64,000 nt of DNA from Hyphomicrobium facile (lineage in GTDB: Bacteria > Pseudomonadota > Alphaproteobacteria > Rhizobiales > Hyphomicrobiaceae). The notes beneath the pieces are model-generated. The model worked only from the letters and a program-made list of their open reading frames with translations. It made no database searches and had not been told where the DNA came from. This document shows positions 18,340 to 27,608 of the stretch, piece after piece (the first letter of the stretch is position 1; every line of letters begins with the position of its first letter). The stretch is from contig NZ_FPCH01000002.1 in assembly GCF_900116175.1 (NCBI RefSeq), positions 558,001 to 622,000 of the forward strand, in the 5' to 3' direction. The translations under genes were made by a program, and so were the position numbers.

Positions 18340-19815
18340 GTGGCGGCGTATATGGCTAACACGAGTGTCCGCGTTGAGCTTGGCGCCCTTCCTCGCCGGC
18401 AACTTTCCCGGCTTCCGCGCGCTTGGGCTTCCAAGTTTTCGAAGCTCGATACGTGCGTTTCTGTGTTGGGAATCTTTGAAGCTGCTGCGGTCATCTTGGC
18501 GGCAGCTGCTGCCAAATTTCTCTACATCGATCTCTTCATCGGCCGACTGCAGCCGTGGTGGCCATATTTGGCGCCGGCTCCCCTATTGGCGACCACGCTT
18601 TATCTATTCTTGAAGCGGGCCGACCTCTACGACACGAGTTCTGTCAGCCAACCGGCCGTGCCATATGGCCGGATCTTCGGTGCGTTGGTGACTTCGTTCC
18701 TTCTTCTTCTCGGAATTTTGTACATTCTCAAGGTTGCGGATTGGTACTCGAGAGGGTGGTTTCTCACGTGGTTCGCCATCAGTGCATTGCTCTTGATCAC
18801 CGTACGGATCGTCGGAATGCATTATGTGCGCCGGATGGTGGCGCAGGGCAGAATTCGGCAGCGGATCGCAATGTTCGGCGATCCCGATTTCATTACCGCC
18901 ATGAAAGCCAGCGTCGAAATCGCCGGTCCCGCACCCGGGATCGAAGGAATTTATCTGGCGCCGACGAGCGCTCGTTGCGAGGACCTTCATTCCGATGGCG
19001 GGCTCGACGAGCTTAAGAACGCGATTGAGCGGAGAAGGTACGATACAATAATAATAGGTTTCCCGGCCGAACACATTCAGTCCATCAAAGCGGCCGTGAA
19101 CGATCTGGCGTCGTATTCCACGGAACTGCTTCTCTGCACGAAGCTGGAACGCGAACCACACATCATTCGCGGAGCACGACATATCGGAACGCTTCGGGCT
19201 GATATCGTCAATCTGGTGCCGTTGTCGGAAAGCAATCGCGTTCTCAAGGCGGCACTCGACTACATCTTGGCAGCGGTCGGCCTTTTCCTCTTGTCTCCCC
19301 TCTTCATTCTTATTGCGATCGCCATCAAACTCGATAGCCCGGGACCCGTGTTCTTCCGGCAGCGCCGATACGGTCAGAACAACCGCATTTTCCGGATATA
19401 CAAATTCCGAACGATGTTCGTCACCGAAGATGGGCAGCACATCAAGCAGGCGGAACGCAACGATCCGAGAGTTACCCGCATCGGATGGTTTCTGCGCCGC
19501 ACGAGCCTCGACGAGCTTCCGCAGCTGATCAACGTTTTGACTGGAGACATGTCGATCGTCGGGCCCCGTCCGCATGCCTTGGCTCACGATCAATTATTCG
19601 ATCAGCAGCTCGATCTATTTTCGCTTCGCCGTCGCGTTCGTCCGGGCTTGACGGGATGGGCGCAGGTTCATGGCTTTCGGGGAGAGACAAAGACGACCTT
19701 GGATATCAGCAAGCGCGTGGAACATGATCTCTATTACATCGATAATTGGACGATATGGCTCGACGTCGAGATCATGATCCGCACCATTTTCGTTCTTTTT
19801 CGCGGAGCGTTTTGA
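18340..19815 (+). CDS. undecaprenyl-phosphate hexose-1-phosphate transferase (initiating, WcaJ-like)
   Basis: This membrane enzyme starts polysaccharide repeat units by moving a sugar-1-phosphate, usually glucose or galactose, from UDP-sugar to undecaprenyl phosphate. The 491 residues match the polyisoprenylphosphate hexose-1-phosphotransferase layout: four N-terminal membrane helices, a CoA-binding-like middle domain (about 165-280), a helix near 305-325, then the catalytic domain with [31 protein letters not shown] and [11 protein letters not shown], ending [10 protein letters not shown]. The start is GTG 18340, with ATG 18352 as an alternative. It is the first gene of the exopolysaccharide locus and probably fixes the reducing-end sugar. 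Confidence 0.95.
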   Translation: MAAYMANTSVRVELGALPRRQLSRLPRAWASKFSKLDTCVSVLGIFEAAAVILAAAAAKFLYIDLFIGRLQPWWPYLAPAPLLATTLYLFLKRADLYDTSSVSQPAVPYGRIFGALVTSFLLLLGILYILKVADWYSRGWFLTWFAISALLLITVRIVGMHYVRRMVAQGRIRQRIAMFGDPDFITAMKASVEIAGPAPGIEGIYLAPTSARCEDLHSDGGLDELKNAIERRRYDTIIIGFPAEHIQSIKAAVNDLASYSTELLLCTKLEREPHIIRGARHIGTLRADIVNLVPLSESNRVLKAALDYILAAVGLFLLSPLFILIAIAIKLDSPGPVFFRQRRYGQNNRIFRIYKFRTMFVTEDGQHIKQAERNDPRVTRIGWFLRRTSLDELPQLINVLTGDMSIVGPRPHALAHDQLFDQQLDLFSLRRRVRPGLTGWAQVHGFRGETKTTLDISKRVEHDLYYIDNWTIWLDVEIMIRTIFVLFRGAF

Positions 19816-20062
19816 CTCCGTAATCGGCCCATCGCTAGCGAGCATCCGTTCCACGATCCAGCATCGAACGATGCGGCGAACCCGATCATCGGGCAAAGAC
19901 GGCCGTGCGATGCTGCTCGAAGGAAAATTGATCAAGTGTGCACCAGTGGATCCGAGTAGCGGATCACTCGCCCAAGAAATTCGGTCCTCTGTCGATGACA
20001 GCGGCCTTGGACTATGCCATGGACCAAGCTAGCCATTGTTCTTTGGGGGAGAAGCACAGCCG

Positions 20063-21142
20063 ATGCACCGCGTTGCTCTAGCAATCTTGCGGGGACCTCG
20101 AGCTAGACAGCCGCGCTTGGATGACCCCACTGGCGAGACAGCTCCACGCGGTCAAGTGTTTGACAACGCATTCTCTCCTGTTTGGGACGAAACGATCCTC
20201 GACAAGGCCCCATCGCCGGGAAAAGGACCGGAGTGGTGGCGCTTGGCATCGGAAATTCTGCGACGTGGCAGCGAGTATGATGCAGTCGTCACTTGGGGCG
20301 AGAGATTAACATTGGCCGTTGCAGCACAGCAGCGATTTGCGCGTAACCGAAAACGGCATATCGCCATGATGTACTACTTCGACAAGCCCAATATAAAATA
20401 TCCAATGAGGCTGTTCGGGAATACGCTACACGGCGTCGTGACGTGGACGACGGTGCAGCGGAAGGTCCTGATTGACGACCTGCACTTTCCGTCCGAGCGT
20501 GCCTACCTCGTCCGGCACTATGTGGATCAACTGTTTTACAGTCCCCGGCCGGCCAACGAGGACATGATCTGCGCGGTCGGCGCGGAAATGCGCGACTACC
20601 CGACGTTTATAGAGGCCGTCCGGGGCACGGATCTGCGCTGTCACATTGCAACGGACCACGTGCGTATCCCAGGCAAGGTTCGTCTGATCAATGATCGGCG
20701 CTTGCCGATCAGCGACATCGTTGCCCAAACGGACGCGCAAATCACTTCAGGCCGGATGTCTCTACCCGAACTCCGCAAACTCTATGCGCGGTCGAGATTT
20801 GTCGTCGTACCTCTGCTCCCGTCTGATAGCGACAATGGCGTGACGGTCATTCTCGAGGCAATGGCGATGGGGAAGCCCGTCATCTGTTCTCGGACACGCG
20901 GACAGGTTGACGTCATCCAGGATGGAGTAACGGGCCTCTATGTGCCGGTTGGCGACGCGGCGGCGTTGCGCGCGGCGATGCTAGCCCTCTGGAATGACCC
21001 GCAGCGTTGTCAGGAGATGGGGCGTCGGGCTCGAGCTTATATCGAAGCGCACCACACGCTGGAGATGTTTACGTCCGGCGTGAGATCGGCAGTCGAAGCG
21101 TCGCTCGACGGCCGCCCTGCACCCGATACATGGTGGAAATGA
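20063..21142 (+). CDS. glycosyltransferase, GT4/GT1-like
   Basis: A 359-residue GT-B glycosyltransferase. I chose ATG 20063 (MHRVALAIL) because GGGGGAG lies about 12 bp upstream; the frame is open to a TTG at 20036. The C-terminal half has the GT4 donor-site pattern: RFVVVPLLPSDSDNGVTVILEAMAMGKPV, with the glutamate expected to bind the nucleotide sugar. The N-terminal acceptor half is poorly conserved. It stands alone 247 bp after the initiating transferase and probably adds an early sugar of the repeat unit. Donor and acceptor cannot be read from the sequence. Confidence 0.85.
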   Translation: MHRVALAILRGPRARQPRLDDPTGETAPRGQVFDNAFSPVWDETILDKAPSPGKGPEWWRLASEILRRGSEYDAVVTWGERLTLAVAAQQRFARNRKRHIAMMYYFDKPNIKYPMRLFGNTLHGVVTWTTVQRKVLIDDLHFPSERAYLVRHYVDQLFYSPRPANEDMICAVGAEMRDYPTFIEAVRGTDLRCHIATDHVRIPGKVRLINDRRLPISDIVAQTDAQITSGRMSLPELRKLYARSRFVVVPLLPSDSDNGVTVILEAMAMGKPVICSRTRGQVDVIQDGVTGLYVPVGDAAALRAAMLALWNDPQRCQEMGRRARAYIEAHHTLEMFTSGVRSAVEASLDGRPAPDTWWK

Positions 21143-21186
21143 AGGCCACTCTCGATCGGCGACGAACACGTCACGTGAAGTCCATC

Positions 21187-22611
21187 CTACTTCAATTTTA
21201 CGCGCCACAAACCGGCGTTAAGGTTCGTCGAATAAAGAAAATGTCTGGTCGCATCTAGATGGAGTTCGGCGCCGCCGTTGCGCATCAGCGGGGAATCCAT
21301 GGCGCTGAATTCGGCCGACGGATCTTCCGCTGCAAAGAAATAAGGTCGATACGGAGCGGCGCCGGGGGAATAGGATGGATAGGCTCGGCTGATGTAGAGG
21401 GTCTTGCCGTCGCCGATCAGCCCCATAATCAAGTTGCCCGAATTTGGGAGCGTGGTCCAGTTGGCACCATCGGCGCTATGCATCACGCCATTGGCCGTTC
21501 CAAAGTAGAACTCCATGTCTTTGGATCGATAAAGCTGACCGACGCCGTGCGATATGGATGCGCCGAGAACCCGTTGCCAAGACGCGCCGCGATCGACGGA
21601 GCGCCATAGGCCATTACTTTCCGAACTAAAGATCCATGTTTTGGCATTGAGAACCTGAAACCTTGTGCCTTCCGAGCCTTGCCACGATGCATCGCCATCG
21701 CGCATCTTCCAGCTATCTCCGCCATCTGTGGTTTCGGCATAACAAACTTTCGGATGCGGCGGAGGACACTCAGCGTGCCATCCGACGAGCAAGTGGCGCG
21801 CGTCGTCCGGATCGATGGAAACAGCTCCGATGAACCCGCCATAAGGCGCTACGCTGGTGATATTGGGCGTCAATATTTGATCCCAATCGACGCCACCGTT
21901 TGTGGATTTGAACAAGCCGCTCTGACCGTACCCCTGATTAGTATAAATAACTTTAGGGTTGCTGGGATCGATGACCATGGTCCAGCTACGTCCGCTGCTC
22001 ATCGCTTCCGCGTTCCGCCCCGTGCTGATTTTCACCCAGCTCGCTCCGCAGTCGGTCGATTTGTAGATGCCACCCATCGCGCGACCGACATAGACCGTCG
22101 AAGGATCAGTCGGGTCTAGCGCCATCGCTTGCATGCCGAAAAAGTCACCTGTCGTCAGATCGACCTGGGACGGCGTAATATTTTTCCAGACACCGGTCTC
22201 GCTGCTGTTTGTGGCGCAGCCGGCTACCGGCTCTTGCACGACCAGCGCTGTACTCACCGGGTGCTCCGGGTCAGCTCGCGCAGTCGATACTATGTGGTAG
22301 GTGCCGCCCGTATTCGGCGCGGTGTAGACCCATTGCGGACCGGTATGTTGGGCGTCGGGATAGGTCGACGACAAGGCAATCGAACCACCCGCCGATCCCT
22401 CTTGCAAATGCCACGTGACCGTTTCGTCGGCCTTGCCGTTGACCTTCGCGGTCAGAAGAATTTTCTGTCCCGGCAAGACGACGGAGCTTGTCGCTTCGAC
22501 CTCGATCGCCACTGCGCCTTGCTCGGATCCGGCAGTTAGCTTCCGAGTCAAGACTGCGGCTACAGCCAATGCTGTGGCAATCAGCACGCACACAAATCTG
22601 GCATGTTTCAC
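21187..22611 (-). CDS. exported Asp-box (BNR/sortilin-like) beta-propeller protein, copy 1
   Basis: A 474-residue secreted or membrane-anchored protein. Residues 1-25 form a signal peptide or anchor (FVCVLIATALAVAAVL). Residues about 35-130 look like a bacterial Ig-like domain. From about 140 there is a beta-propeller with repeated Asp boxes S-x-D-x-G-x-x-W: KSTDCGASW, KSTNGGVDW, TTDGGDSW, RSVDRGASW. Such propellers occur in sialidase-fold and xyloglucanase (GH74)-like proteins, but no catalytic residues are evident. The start is GTG 22611. It is a clear paralogue of the lipoprotein at 55749 (both have VW-x-N-[IV]-T followed by a similar first blade), and each lies beside a UbiA plus small-flippase set. 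It is divergent from the GT-C-like gene. Confidence 0.85.
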   Translation of the reverse strand: MKHARFVCVLIATALAVAAVLTRKLTAGSEQGAVAIEVEATSSVVLPGQKILLTAKVNGKADETVTWHLQEGSAGGSIALSSTYPDAQHTGPQWVYTAPNTGGTYHIVSTARADPEHPVSTALVVQEPVAGCATNSSETGVWKNITPSQVDLTTGDFFGMQAMALDPTDPSTVYVGRAMGGIYKSTDCGASWVKISTGRNAEAMSSGRSWTMVIDPSNPKVIYTNQGYGQSGLFKSTNGGVDWDQILTPNITSVAPYGGFIGAVSIDPDDARHLLVGWHAECPPPHPKVCYAETTDGGDSWKMRDGDASWQGSEGTRFQVLNAKTWIFSSESNGLWRSVDRGASWQRVLGASISHGVGQLYRSKDMEFYFGTANGVMHSADGANWTTLPNSGNLIMGLIGDGKTLYISRAYPSYSPGAAPYRPYFFAAEDPSAEFSAMDSPLMRNGGAELHLDATRHFLYSTNLNAGLWRVKLK

Positions 22612-22952
22612 GGAACATATCTTTCAGGATTGAGGGACCTCGAACTTGATGCGCGCGACCGGCATTAAACTTGGCCGCTCTGTTAGTCAGCTCGTCAAAG
22701 ACCCTGATTACCAGAAAATATTGCGACTATTGCTGGGGTAATCCCCCCCCGATATGGTAGTCGACGGCTTATTGGCCCATTGCAAGTAATGGTTCCCCGA
22801 AAAGCCGCCTTGATAAATCACTTTCGTCCTCCCTACCGATAATGAGTAAATTTAACAGCGTTTATTGTCGGCGTTTGGGCTTTCCAAGCGAACGCTCAAC
22901 TCAAACATACGCATTCGCCTAACGACAGTGGCCAATTGGCATGAGGTGACAA
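22612..22952. other. 341-bp divergent intergenic region
   Basis: It separates the propeller gene (minus) and the polytopic membrane protein (plus), so promoters in both directions are expected. I see a weak inverted repeat GATTACC (22706-22712) / GGTAATC (22737-22743) and a run of eight C after it. A good ribosome binding site GAGGTG at 22943-22948 precedes the TTG start of the next gene. No gene is seen. Confidence 0.5.
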
Positions 22953-23972
22953 TTGCAATCCTCTACAAGAGCTGCATGCAGCATATCGACCGCGGTCCTC
23001 ATAGCGCTATTGGTAATACTTCAACTGTTCAGGACAAATATGTTGAGTGAGCCCCGCGTCACACTCGACATGTATCTCGATGGGGAGGCCCATCGTCCAT
23101 TCGCATATAGGGTTTTGGTTCCGACCGTAATCCGGGAGCTAGACAATATAACTCCATCCTTTGTCTCTTCGCAGCTCGATCAGATCGCAACAAAACTCGA
23201 GGCATCGACCAGCGTTGCCGCAGGGATCACAAATAAGAATCCTCGCGCAATCCTCTGGCTCGGCCTCATACTCACAGTCTCTTTGGTCGGTTATGTGGTG
23301 GCCGGGCATCGGCTCTATTCTGAACTGTTTCCCGGCAGCGCGTCGCTTGCGTGTCTCGGAACCCTACAGCTCGCGATTATAGTGCCGTTTCTCGGCCAAA
23401 AGCTCGGGCACGTCTACGATTTCACGGTTCTATTTTTCATGATGATGCTTTTGCTGGCGATGCGTCTCGGCAACCGGCCATTATACATTGCCGTTTTCGC
23501 ATTGGCTTGCTTGAACAAGGAAACAGCTATTCTCGCTGTGTTTGCGTACGGAGCCGTCTATTGGGGAAAGATTCCGTTTCGCCGATGGATATTCGATATT
23601 TCATGTCAATTGCTCGTATTCGCAATAACATATGGGATGGCCCGATGGATATTTCGGGATAATCCAGGTGCAGGCATGACACCATGGCTGTCCGATCAAC
23701 TTCCCTATTACCGCGACCATATTGGCAGATTTTTTGTATTCGCTGCACTTGGGGTTTGGCTTGTATTTCGCTTGCCGGAATGCCCGTCATTCCTGCGCCG
23801 GGCCGCGGTTGCGATGATCGCACCTCAAGTTGTCCTGGTGCTCCTCGGAGCGAAACCCGGGGAGGTTCGAAACCTGTACGAGATATTGCCCATCGTCAGC
23901 ATCGTCGTAATGCGAGACGTTGAGATCGCGATCTGTCGTTTAAGATATCGGCTTGATGCGGCGAAGTCATAG
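22953..23972 (+). CDS. polytopic membrane protein, possible GT-C glycosyltransferase
   Basis: A 339-residue protein with about eight hydrophobic helices, beginning with one at residues 9-27. A long periplasmic-type loop (30-95) contains RPFAYRVLVPTVIRE, a pattern seen in bacterial GT-C-like membrane proteins. LNKET in mid-protein is also common in that group. GT-C enzymes use polyprenyl-phosphate sugars on the outer face of the membrane, but I cannot name a family with confidence. The start is TTG 22953, supported by GAGGTG 4 bp upstream. It is convergent with an SMR protein and near a UbiA-type transferase, which would fit a lipid-linked sugar donor. Confidence 0.7.
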   Translation: MQSSTRAACSISTAVLIALLVILQLFRTNMLSEPRVTLDMYLDGEAHRPFAYRVLVPTVIRELDNITPSFVSSQLDQIATKLEASTSVAAGITNKNPRAILWLGLILTVSLVGYVVAGHRLYSELFPGSASLACLGTLQLAIIVPFLGQKLGHVYDFTVLFFMMMLLLAMRLGNRPLYIAVFALACLNKETAILAVFAYGAVYWGKIPFRRWIFDISCQLLVFAITYGMARWIFRDNPGAGMTPWLSDQLPYYRDHIGRFFVFAALGVWLVFRLPECPSFLRRAAVAMIAPQVVLVLLGAKPGEVRNLYEILPIVSIVVMRDVEIAICRLRYRLDAAKS

Positions 23973-24024
23973 CAGGGCCGCTTCCGCACTATTTCGAACT
24001 CGGCAACGTTACAGTTCGACCGAG

Positions 24025-24411
24025 CTACTTGCTCGCTCCGAGCAAGATCAGTCCGAGTAGGATGATGCCTATGGCAAGTAAGCGCGAACCCGATACCGCT
24101 TCACCGAGCAGGAACCAACCGCCTAGCGTCGTCAGTACGATCCCAAGCCCGACGAACGGATAAGCCAGCGATACAGGCGTTCGACTCAACACGACGAGCC
24201 AAGTTCCTGCGCTCAACCCAAACAGCAGAAGTCCCGCAACGATATAGGGCGACCAGATCAGGAGATTGAGCTTTTCCCAAGCGCTACTCGATTTGGTCAT
24301 TTCAGCTGCGAGCGATGTGTGCAGCATGCCGGCTCGTACGATGAGTTGGCTGCTGGCTGTCAAGCATACGCTCAGAATTATCGCCCCAAAGTTCCAAGCT
24401 TCTCCCTTCAT
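24025..24411 (-). CDS. SMR/EamA-type small membrane transporter (ArnE-like)
   Basis: 128 residues, four predicted membrane helices, of the small multidrug resistance or 4-amino-arabinose flippase-subunit (ArnE) kind. LSLAYPFVGLGIV-like packing (SLAYPFVGLGIVLTTLGGW) and GEAVSGSRLLAIGIILLGL are typical. An AAAGGTAG ribosome binding site precedes ATG 24411. It follows the UbiA-type gene by 80 bp on the same strand, so it may flip the polyprenyl-phosphate sugar that enzyme helps to make. A drug-export role cannot be excluded. Confidence 0.75.
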   Translation of the reverse strand: MKGEAWNFGAIILSVCLTASSQLIVRAGMLHTSLAAEMTKSSSAWEKLNLLIWSPYIVAGLLLFGLSAGTWLVVLSRTPVSLAYPFVGLGIVLTTLGGWFLLGEAVSGSRLLAIGIILLGLILLGASK

Positions 24412-24491
24412 TCGCGAAATCTACCTTTCGGTTAGGATGCACTTTCCGGTTGGAGCCCGTTATGGGCGGGCGACATATTCCTTATTGCAGC

Positions 24492-25424
24492 TTAACTGGC
24501 GCAAATCGCGTAATCGCAGGTCCATTTTGACGAAGCCAGAAGCAATATAACTGCGGTCACGAGGCATGTTATCCAACTTACCCGATCTTTGACGGCAAAC
24601 ACGATGGGATCGTCGTGAATGATCTTCCGCTGAGCCAGTGTAATTAAGCGGAACAGCCAAAAAATCATGATCGGGCATAACAAGTATAGAAACTTTGGAT
24701 GAGCGTAGAGTCCCGCCGCACTGCTCGATGACAGGTAAAGCGCGAAGACCGTGACGGCATTCATGCTGGATGCCGCCGCAAGCGCGGTGACGGTTCCGAC
24801 GTCAGAGGCGTAATAGCCCCTCGATGGGTAAGGATCTTTGCCCAAATGCGCATAGTCAACAAGTTCGATTGTTCTTTTTAGGAGTGCGAGGGAGGCAAAG
24901 ACAAAAATTGAAAAGTACAGGAGCCACTCGGAGATTGGGACAGCTATGGCCACAGCCCCGCCGATTACCCGGATGGTATATAGCATGGCGAGTAGGACGA
25001 CATCAGCAATGAGCTTTCTCTTTATGACGAACGTATATGCGGTCGTCATGACAAAATAGGCGGCGATAATTAGCGCGAAGAGTCCCGATATCGACAGCGC
25101 TATCCAAGCCGATGCGGTCAACAGAACCGGAATCGCGGCGAGTGCGTCGCGCACCTTAATCTTTCCGGCTGCGAGAGGCCGAAACTGCTTGGTTGGATGA
25201 GCGCGATCTGCCTGCAGATCCCACCAATCATTTAAAATGTACACAGCTGACGCGCACAACGAAAAGGCAGCGGCCGCCAAAAAGCTGCTTCTCAGAGCGT
25301 CGGCATTGAATTCATGAGCTGTGATCACCGGCACAAAGACAAGCAAGTTCTTGACGTACTGATACACGCGCAACTGCCTCAACCAGATGCGCAATTGTCT
25401 GCCAAGCTGGTGCGAAACCATCAT
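24492..25424 (-). CDS. UbiA-family polyprenyl-phosphate transferase (DPPR-synthase-like), copy 1
   Basis: A 310-residue integral membrane enzyme of the UbiA superfamily, closest in pattern to decaprenyl-phosphate phosphoribosyltransferase. It has the first Asp-rich motif NDWWDLQADRAHP followed by KQFRPLAAG, and the late motif DPIVFAVKDRVSW that is characteristic of the phosphoribosyltransferase branch. About nine helices are visible. The expected reaction is transfer of 5-phosphoribose from PRPP to polyprenyl phosphate, giving a lipid-linked pentose; this is inferred from family. It forms a probable operon with the SMR protein. A second, diverged copy is at 58041-59024. Confidence 0.88.
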   Translation of the reverse strand: MMVSHQLGRQLRIWLRQLRVYQYVKNLLVFVPVITAHEFNADALRSSFLAAAAFSLCASAVYILNDWWDLQADRAHPTKQFRPLAAGKIKVRDALAAIPVLLTASAWIALSISGLFALIIAAYFVMTTAYTFVIKRKLIADVVLLAMLYTIRVIGGAVAIAVPISEWLLYFSIFVFASLALLKRTIELVDYAHLGKDPYPSRGYYASDVGTVTALAAASSMNAVTVFALYLSSSSAAGLYAHPKFLYLLCPIMIFWLFRLITLAQRKIIHDDPIVFAVKDRVSWITCLVTAVILLLASSKWTCDYAICAS

Positions 25425-25822
25425 CTAGGGAAATGGTGACCGAGATTGTTATGCCCTGATGATACTACTTGAAGTCGCGCCCTAGGCAAATCTATCAGCG
25501 TACTGAGGTTAAGCGGGCTCGTAAACGTCGTTCTTAATATTTGCGCCAATCGGGGCGCGAGGCGGGATCTGCTGGGGAGATCGACGCGGTTGCCAGCCGA
25601 AATCTGGTGGCGAGATTGAGCCGAGTTTGCAAGTAATGATTTTGGGGTCTTCGCAATCTAAATGAGAAAAACGATAAGACTGCGAAAGGCGAACCTGACA
25701 CGACACCGCGTACCGTCGCGGCCGCCGAACGACTTCGATAAGACCGCTTAACTCTCCCTCGAATTAGAGATAGAGCCGGCGAATAACCAGATTCGATTTA
25801 GACATTGGGGAACAACGACCGA
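25425..25822. other. 398-bp intergenic region
   Basis: It lies between the end of the Wza-like gene and the start of the UbiA-type gene (both minus strand), so it should hold the promoter of the latter. A short GC-rich hairpin (GCGCC 25543-25547 with GGCGC 25554-25558) is visible. No convincing gene. Confidence 0.5.
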
Positions 25823-27184
25823 TCAGGGCGCTGCTGCTCCGCCGACGACCAGAGCGGTGGCTGGGCCACCACCCCCGAGAATTTGAGCGCTTGTCAGGAC
25901 AGTCGCGGCATTGCCGACGTAACCGGCTGCAGACGCACTCCAGAGGGTCATGTAATTAAGTGCCTTCCCGACCTCAACGGAATCCGCGTTGGCGACGTAG
26001 AGGATGTCCTTGTCCCGCATCTGGAACTTCTGGGCCATGAAGAAGGCCGACGGATCTCGGAAATTCACTCTGTAAACAGTTGGTATCAACTGTTGGTCGG
26101 GCGCGAACTTACTGAGGTTTACATCCAATTTCTCGAGCGTCTGACGTCGCTCTCCGCGGTAGACGAATATCTGCGATGGATTTGCGCGCTCGTCCAAGAG
26201 GCCGCCCGCCTTAGCAACCGCCTCGCTGAGTGCCAACCGCTCTTGACCAAACTGGAAGATGCCATCCAGTCCGGATACATCGCCTCCGCCGACTGTCGTC
26301 CCGCCCGTAGCATTTCCTAACGCGCCAAACGCTACGAACGTTCTTGGCCGTCGATGAACGTAAATAACGTCACCGGCGTTGACGAATATGTTTTCGCTCG
26401 GATTATCGATGATGCTCGATAGACGGACAGTTCCAATCCGATTTTTACGCTGTAGCGTTACTTCCAGGTCATATGGCGCAAGTTTGCCGCTACCTCCGGC
26501 TCCGGCTCCGCCTGCGCTACCTGCTTTCGAAATCATGTCCAATATGCGCTCGCCAGAGCCGGTCAGCTTAATTCTGCCTTGTCCAGCGTCGCCAATAACG
26601 ATCGCCGCATCCGAATTTTGCTCGGTTATATTGATAACGACCTGAGGCTCGATAGCGCGAGTGGCAAGCTTAGCCTCGATATCTCGCTGAATTTCGTACG
26701 ATGTTCGCCCGGCAGCTTTAACTTGGCCCGCGTAAGGGATCGAGATTGTCCCGTTGCCGGCGACTGTTTGGGGCGGGAGCGTTACGTAGTTGCCCACACG
26801 GCCTGTCGCATCCCCGGAAACAAAAAGGCCGCCTGCTGACGATTCAAAAATGGACGTCTGCACAACATCGCCTACCCCGACCCTAATCACAGGCACTGGG
26901 CCGCGCTGCGTACCAAATGTTCCGTGGAATGAATCCGGCGAAATTCCACTCAGGACACTTAGAACGGGCGGATTGAGATCGATGAGTGCGTAATTGAAAT
27001 CCACTGCGTCCCGGCTCGTGTAGACCAGGAGCGGGTCTCGGCCATTGGACAATGTTGTGGCTGCACCACTCTTGATGTCGCGATAGCTGGGTCCGACCAC
27101 GGGCAACTGGGTGCAACCGGACAACATGCCGACGATGGCAATTACCCCAACAGGCAGGATGATCCTCGGCCAGCTAATGATCAT
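25823..27184 (-). CDS. wza: outer-membrane polysaccharide export lipoprotein, Wza-like (OPX)
   Basis: This 453-residue lipoprotein should form the outer-membrane channel for the exopolysaccharide. The lipobox LSGC puts the acylated cysteine at position 24. A poly-export domain follows (around 95-185: RVGVGDVVQTSIFE, ISIPYAGQVKAAGRTSYEIQ), then SLBB-type domains with APYDLEVTLQR and a GDVIYVHRRPRTF motif, and late DKDILYVANADSVEV. The length is typical of alphaproteobacterial OPX proteins with extra C-terminal residues. It is downstream of the co-polymerase gene on the same strand, but 424 bp apart, so it may have its own promoter. Confidence 0.93.
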   Translation of the reverse strand: MIISWPRIILPVGVIAIVGMLSGCTQLPVVGPSYRDIKSGAATTLSNGRDPLLVYTSRDAVDFNYALIDLNPPVLSVLSGISPDSFHGTFGTQRGPVPVIRVGVGDVVQTSIFESSAGGLFVSGDATGRVGNYVTLPPQTVAGNGTISIPYAGQVKAAGRTSYEIQRDIEAKLATRAIEPQVVINITEQNSDAAIVIGDAGQGRIKLTGSGERILDMISKAGSAGGAGAGGSGKLAPYDLEVTLQRKNRIGTVRLSSIIDNPSENIFVNAGDVIYVHRRPRTFVAFGALGNATGGTTVGGGDVSGLDGIFQFGQERLALSEAVAKAGGLLDERANPSQIFVYRGERRQTLEKLDVNLSKFAPDQQLIPTVYRVNFRDPSAFFMAQKFQMRDKDILYVANADSVEVGKALNYMTLWSASAAGYVGNAATVLTSAQILGGGGPATALVVGGAAAP

Positions 27185-27608
27185 CGCCCCCTCTCGAACT
27201 TACCTATTGCGAACAAATACTAGAATGCGCGGCACGCAAGCCGGGCATAAGCTAGCCCCGATATAAATGATTCGACTACTGGGAATGCGGCTTTGACCGG
27301 ATTGCGGCCAAAGTGTTGCTCAGAGGCGTCACAAGCTTCGAGCGGGGCGGCCGCCATAGCTGACCGACGCACAACCAAGGCCGGTCAGCTATTGCTGAAT
27401 TGTATGTTTGTTTTCAATTCAGTACGGACGGATTTAAGATCCGATATTCCTTTGTAAAATCGCTACAACGCCGAGTGAGGCGTGGCGACTATGCTACCAC
27501 CATGCGTTAACCGGATGCGTGCCGATCATTGTTAACAGATTGTTAAGAGGCGATAGAGGCTTCGAATGGAGAATCTCAATTCACTGAACGATATTCAGTG
27601 ACGATTTC
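27185..27608. promoter_or_regulatory. wza upstream region with two inverted repeats
   Basis: This 424-bp gap has no recognisable gene. It holds an 8-bp perfect inverted repeat CTGAATTG (27395-27402) / CAATTCAG (27415-27422) with a 12-base loop. Just beyond the end of the co-polymerase gene is a 7-bp repeat CACTGAA (27582-27588) / TTCAGTG (27594-27600) with a 5-base loop. The first could be an operator or leader hairpin for wza. The second could be a weak transcription stop for the co-polymerase gene, although no T-run follows. Confidence 0.4.

Noticed and set aside
18604-19593. 329-codon minus-strand frame opposite the initiating sugar transferase
   Set aside because: The plus strand carries the full set of transferase motifs.
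22706-22743. GATTACC/GGTAATC inverted repeat as an operator
   Set aside because: The arms are only 7 bp with a 24-base spacer, within chance expectation for this length of intergenic DNA.
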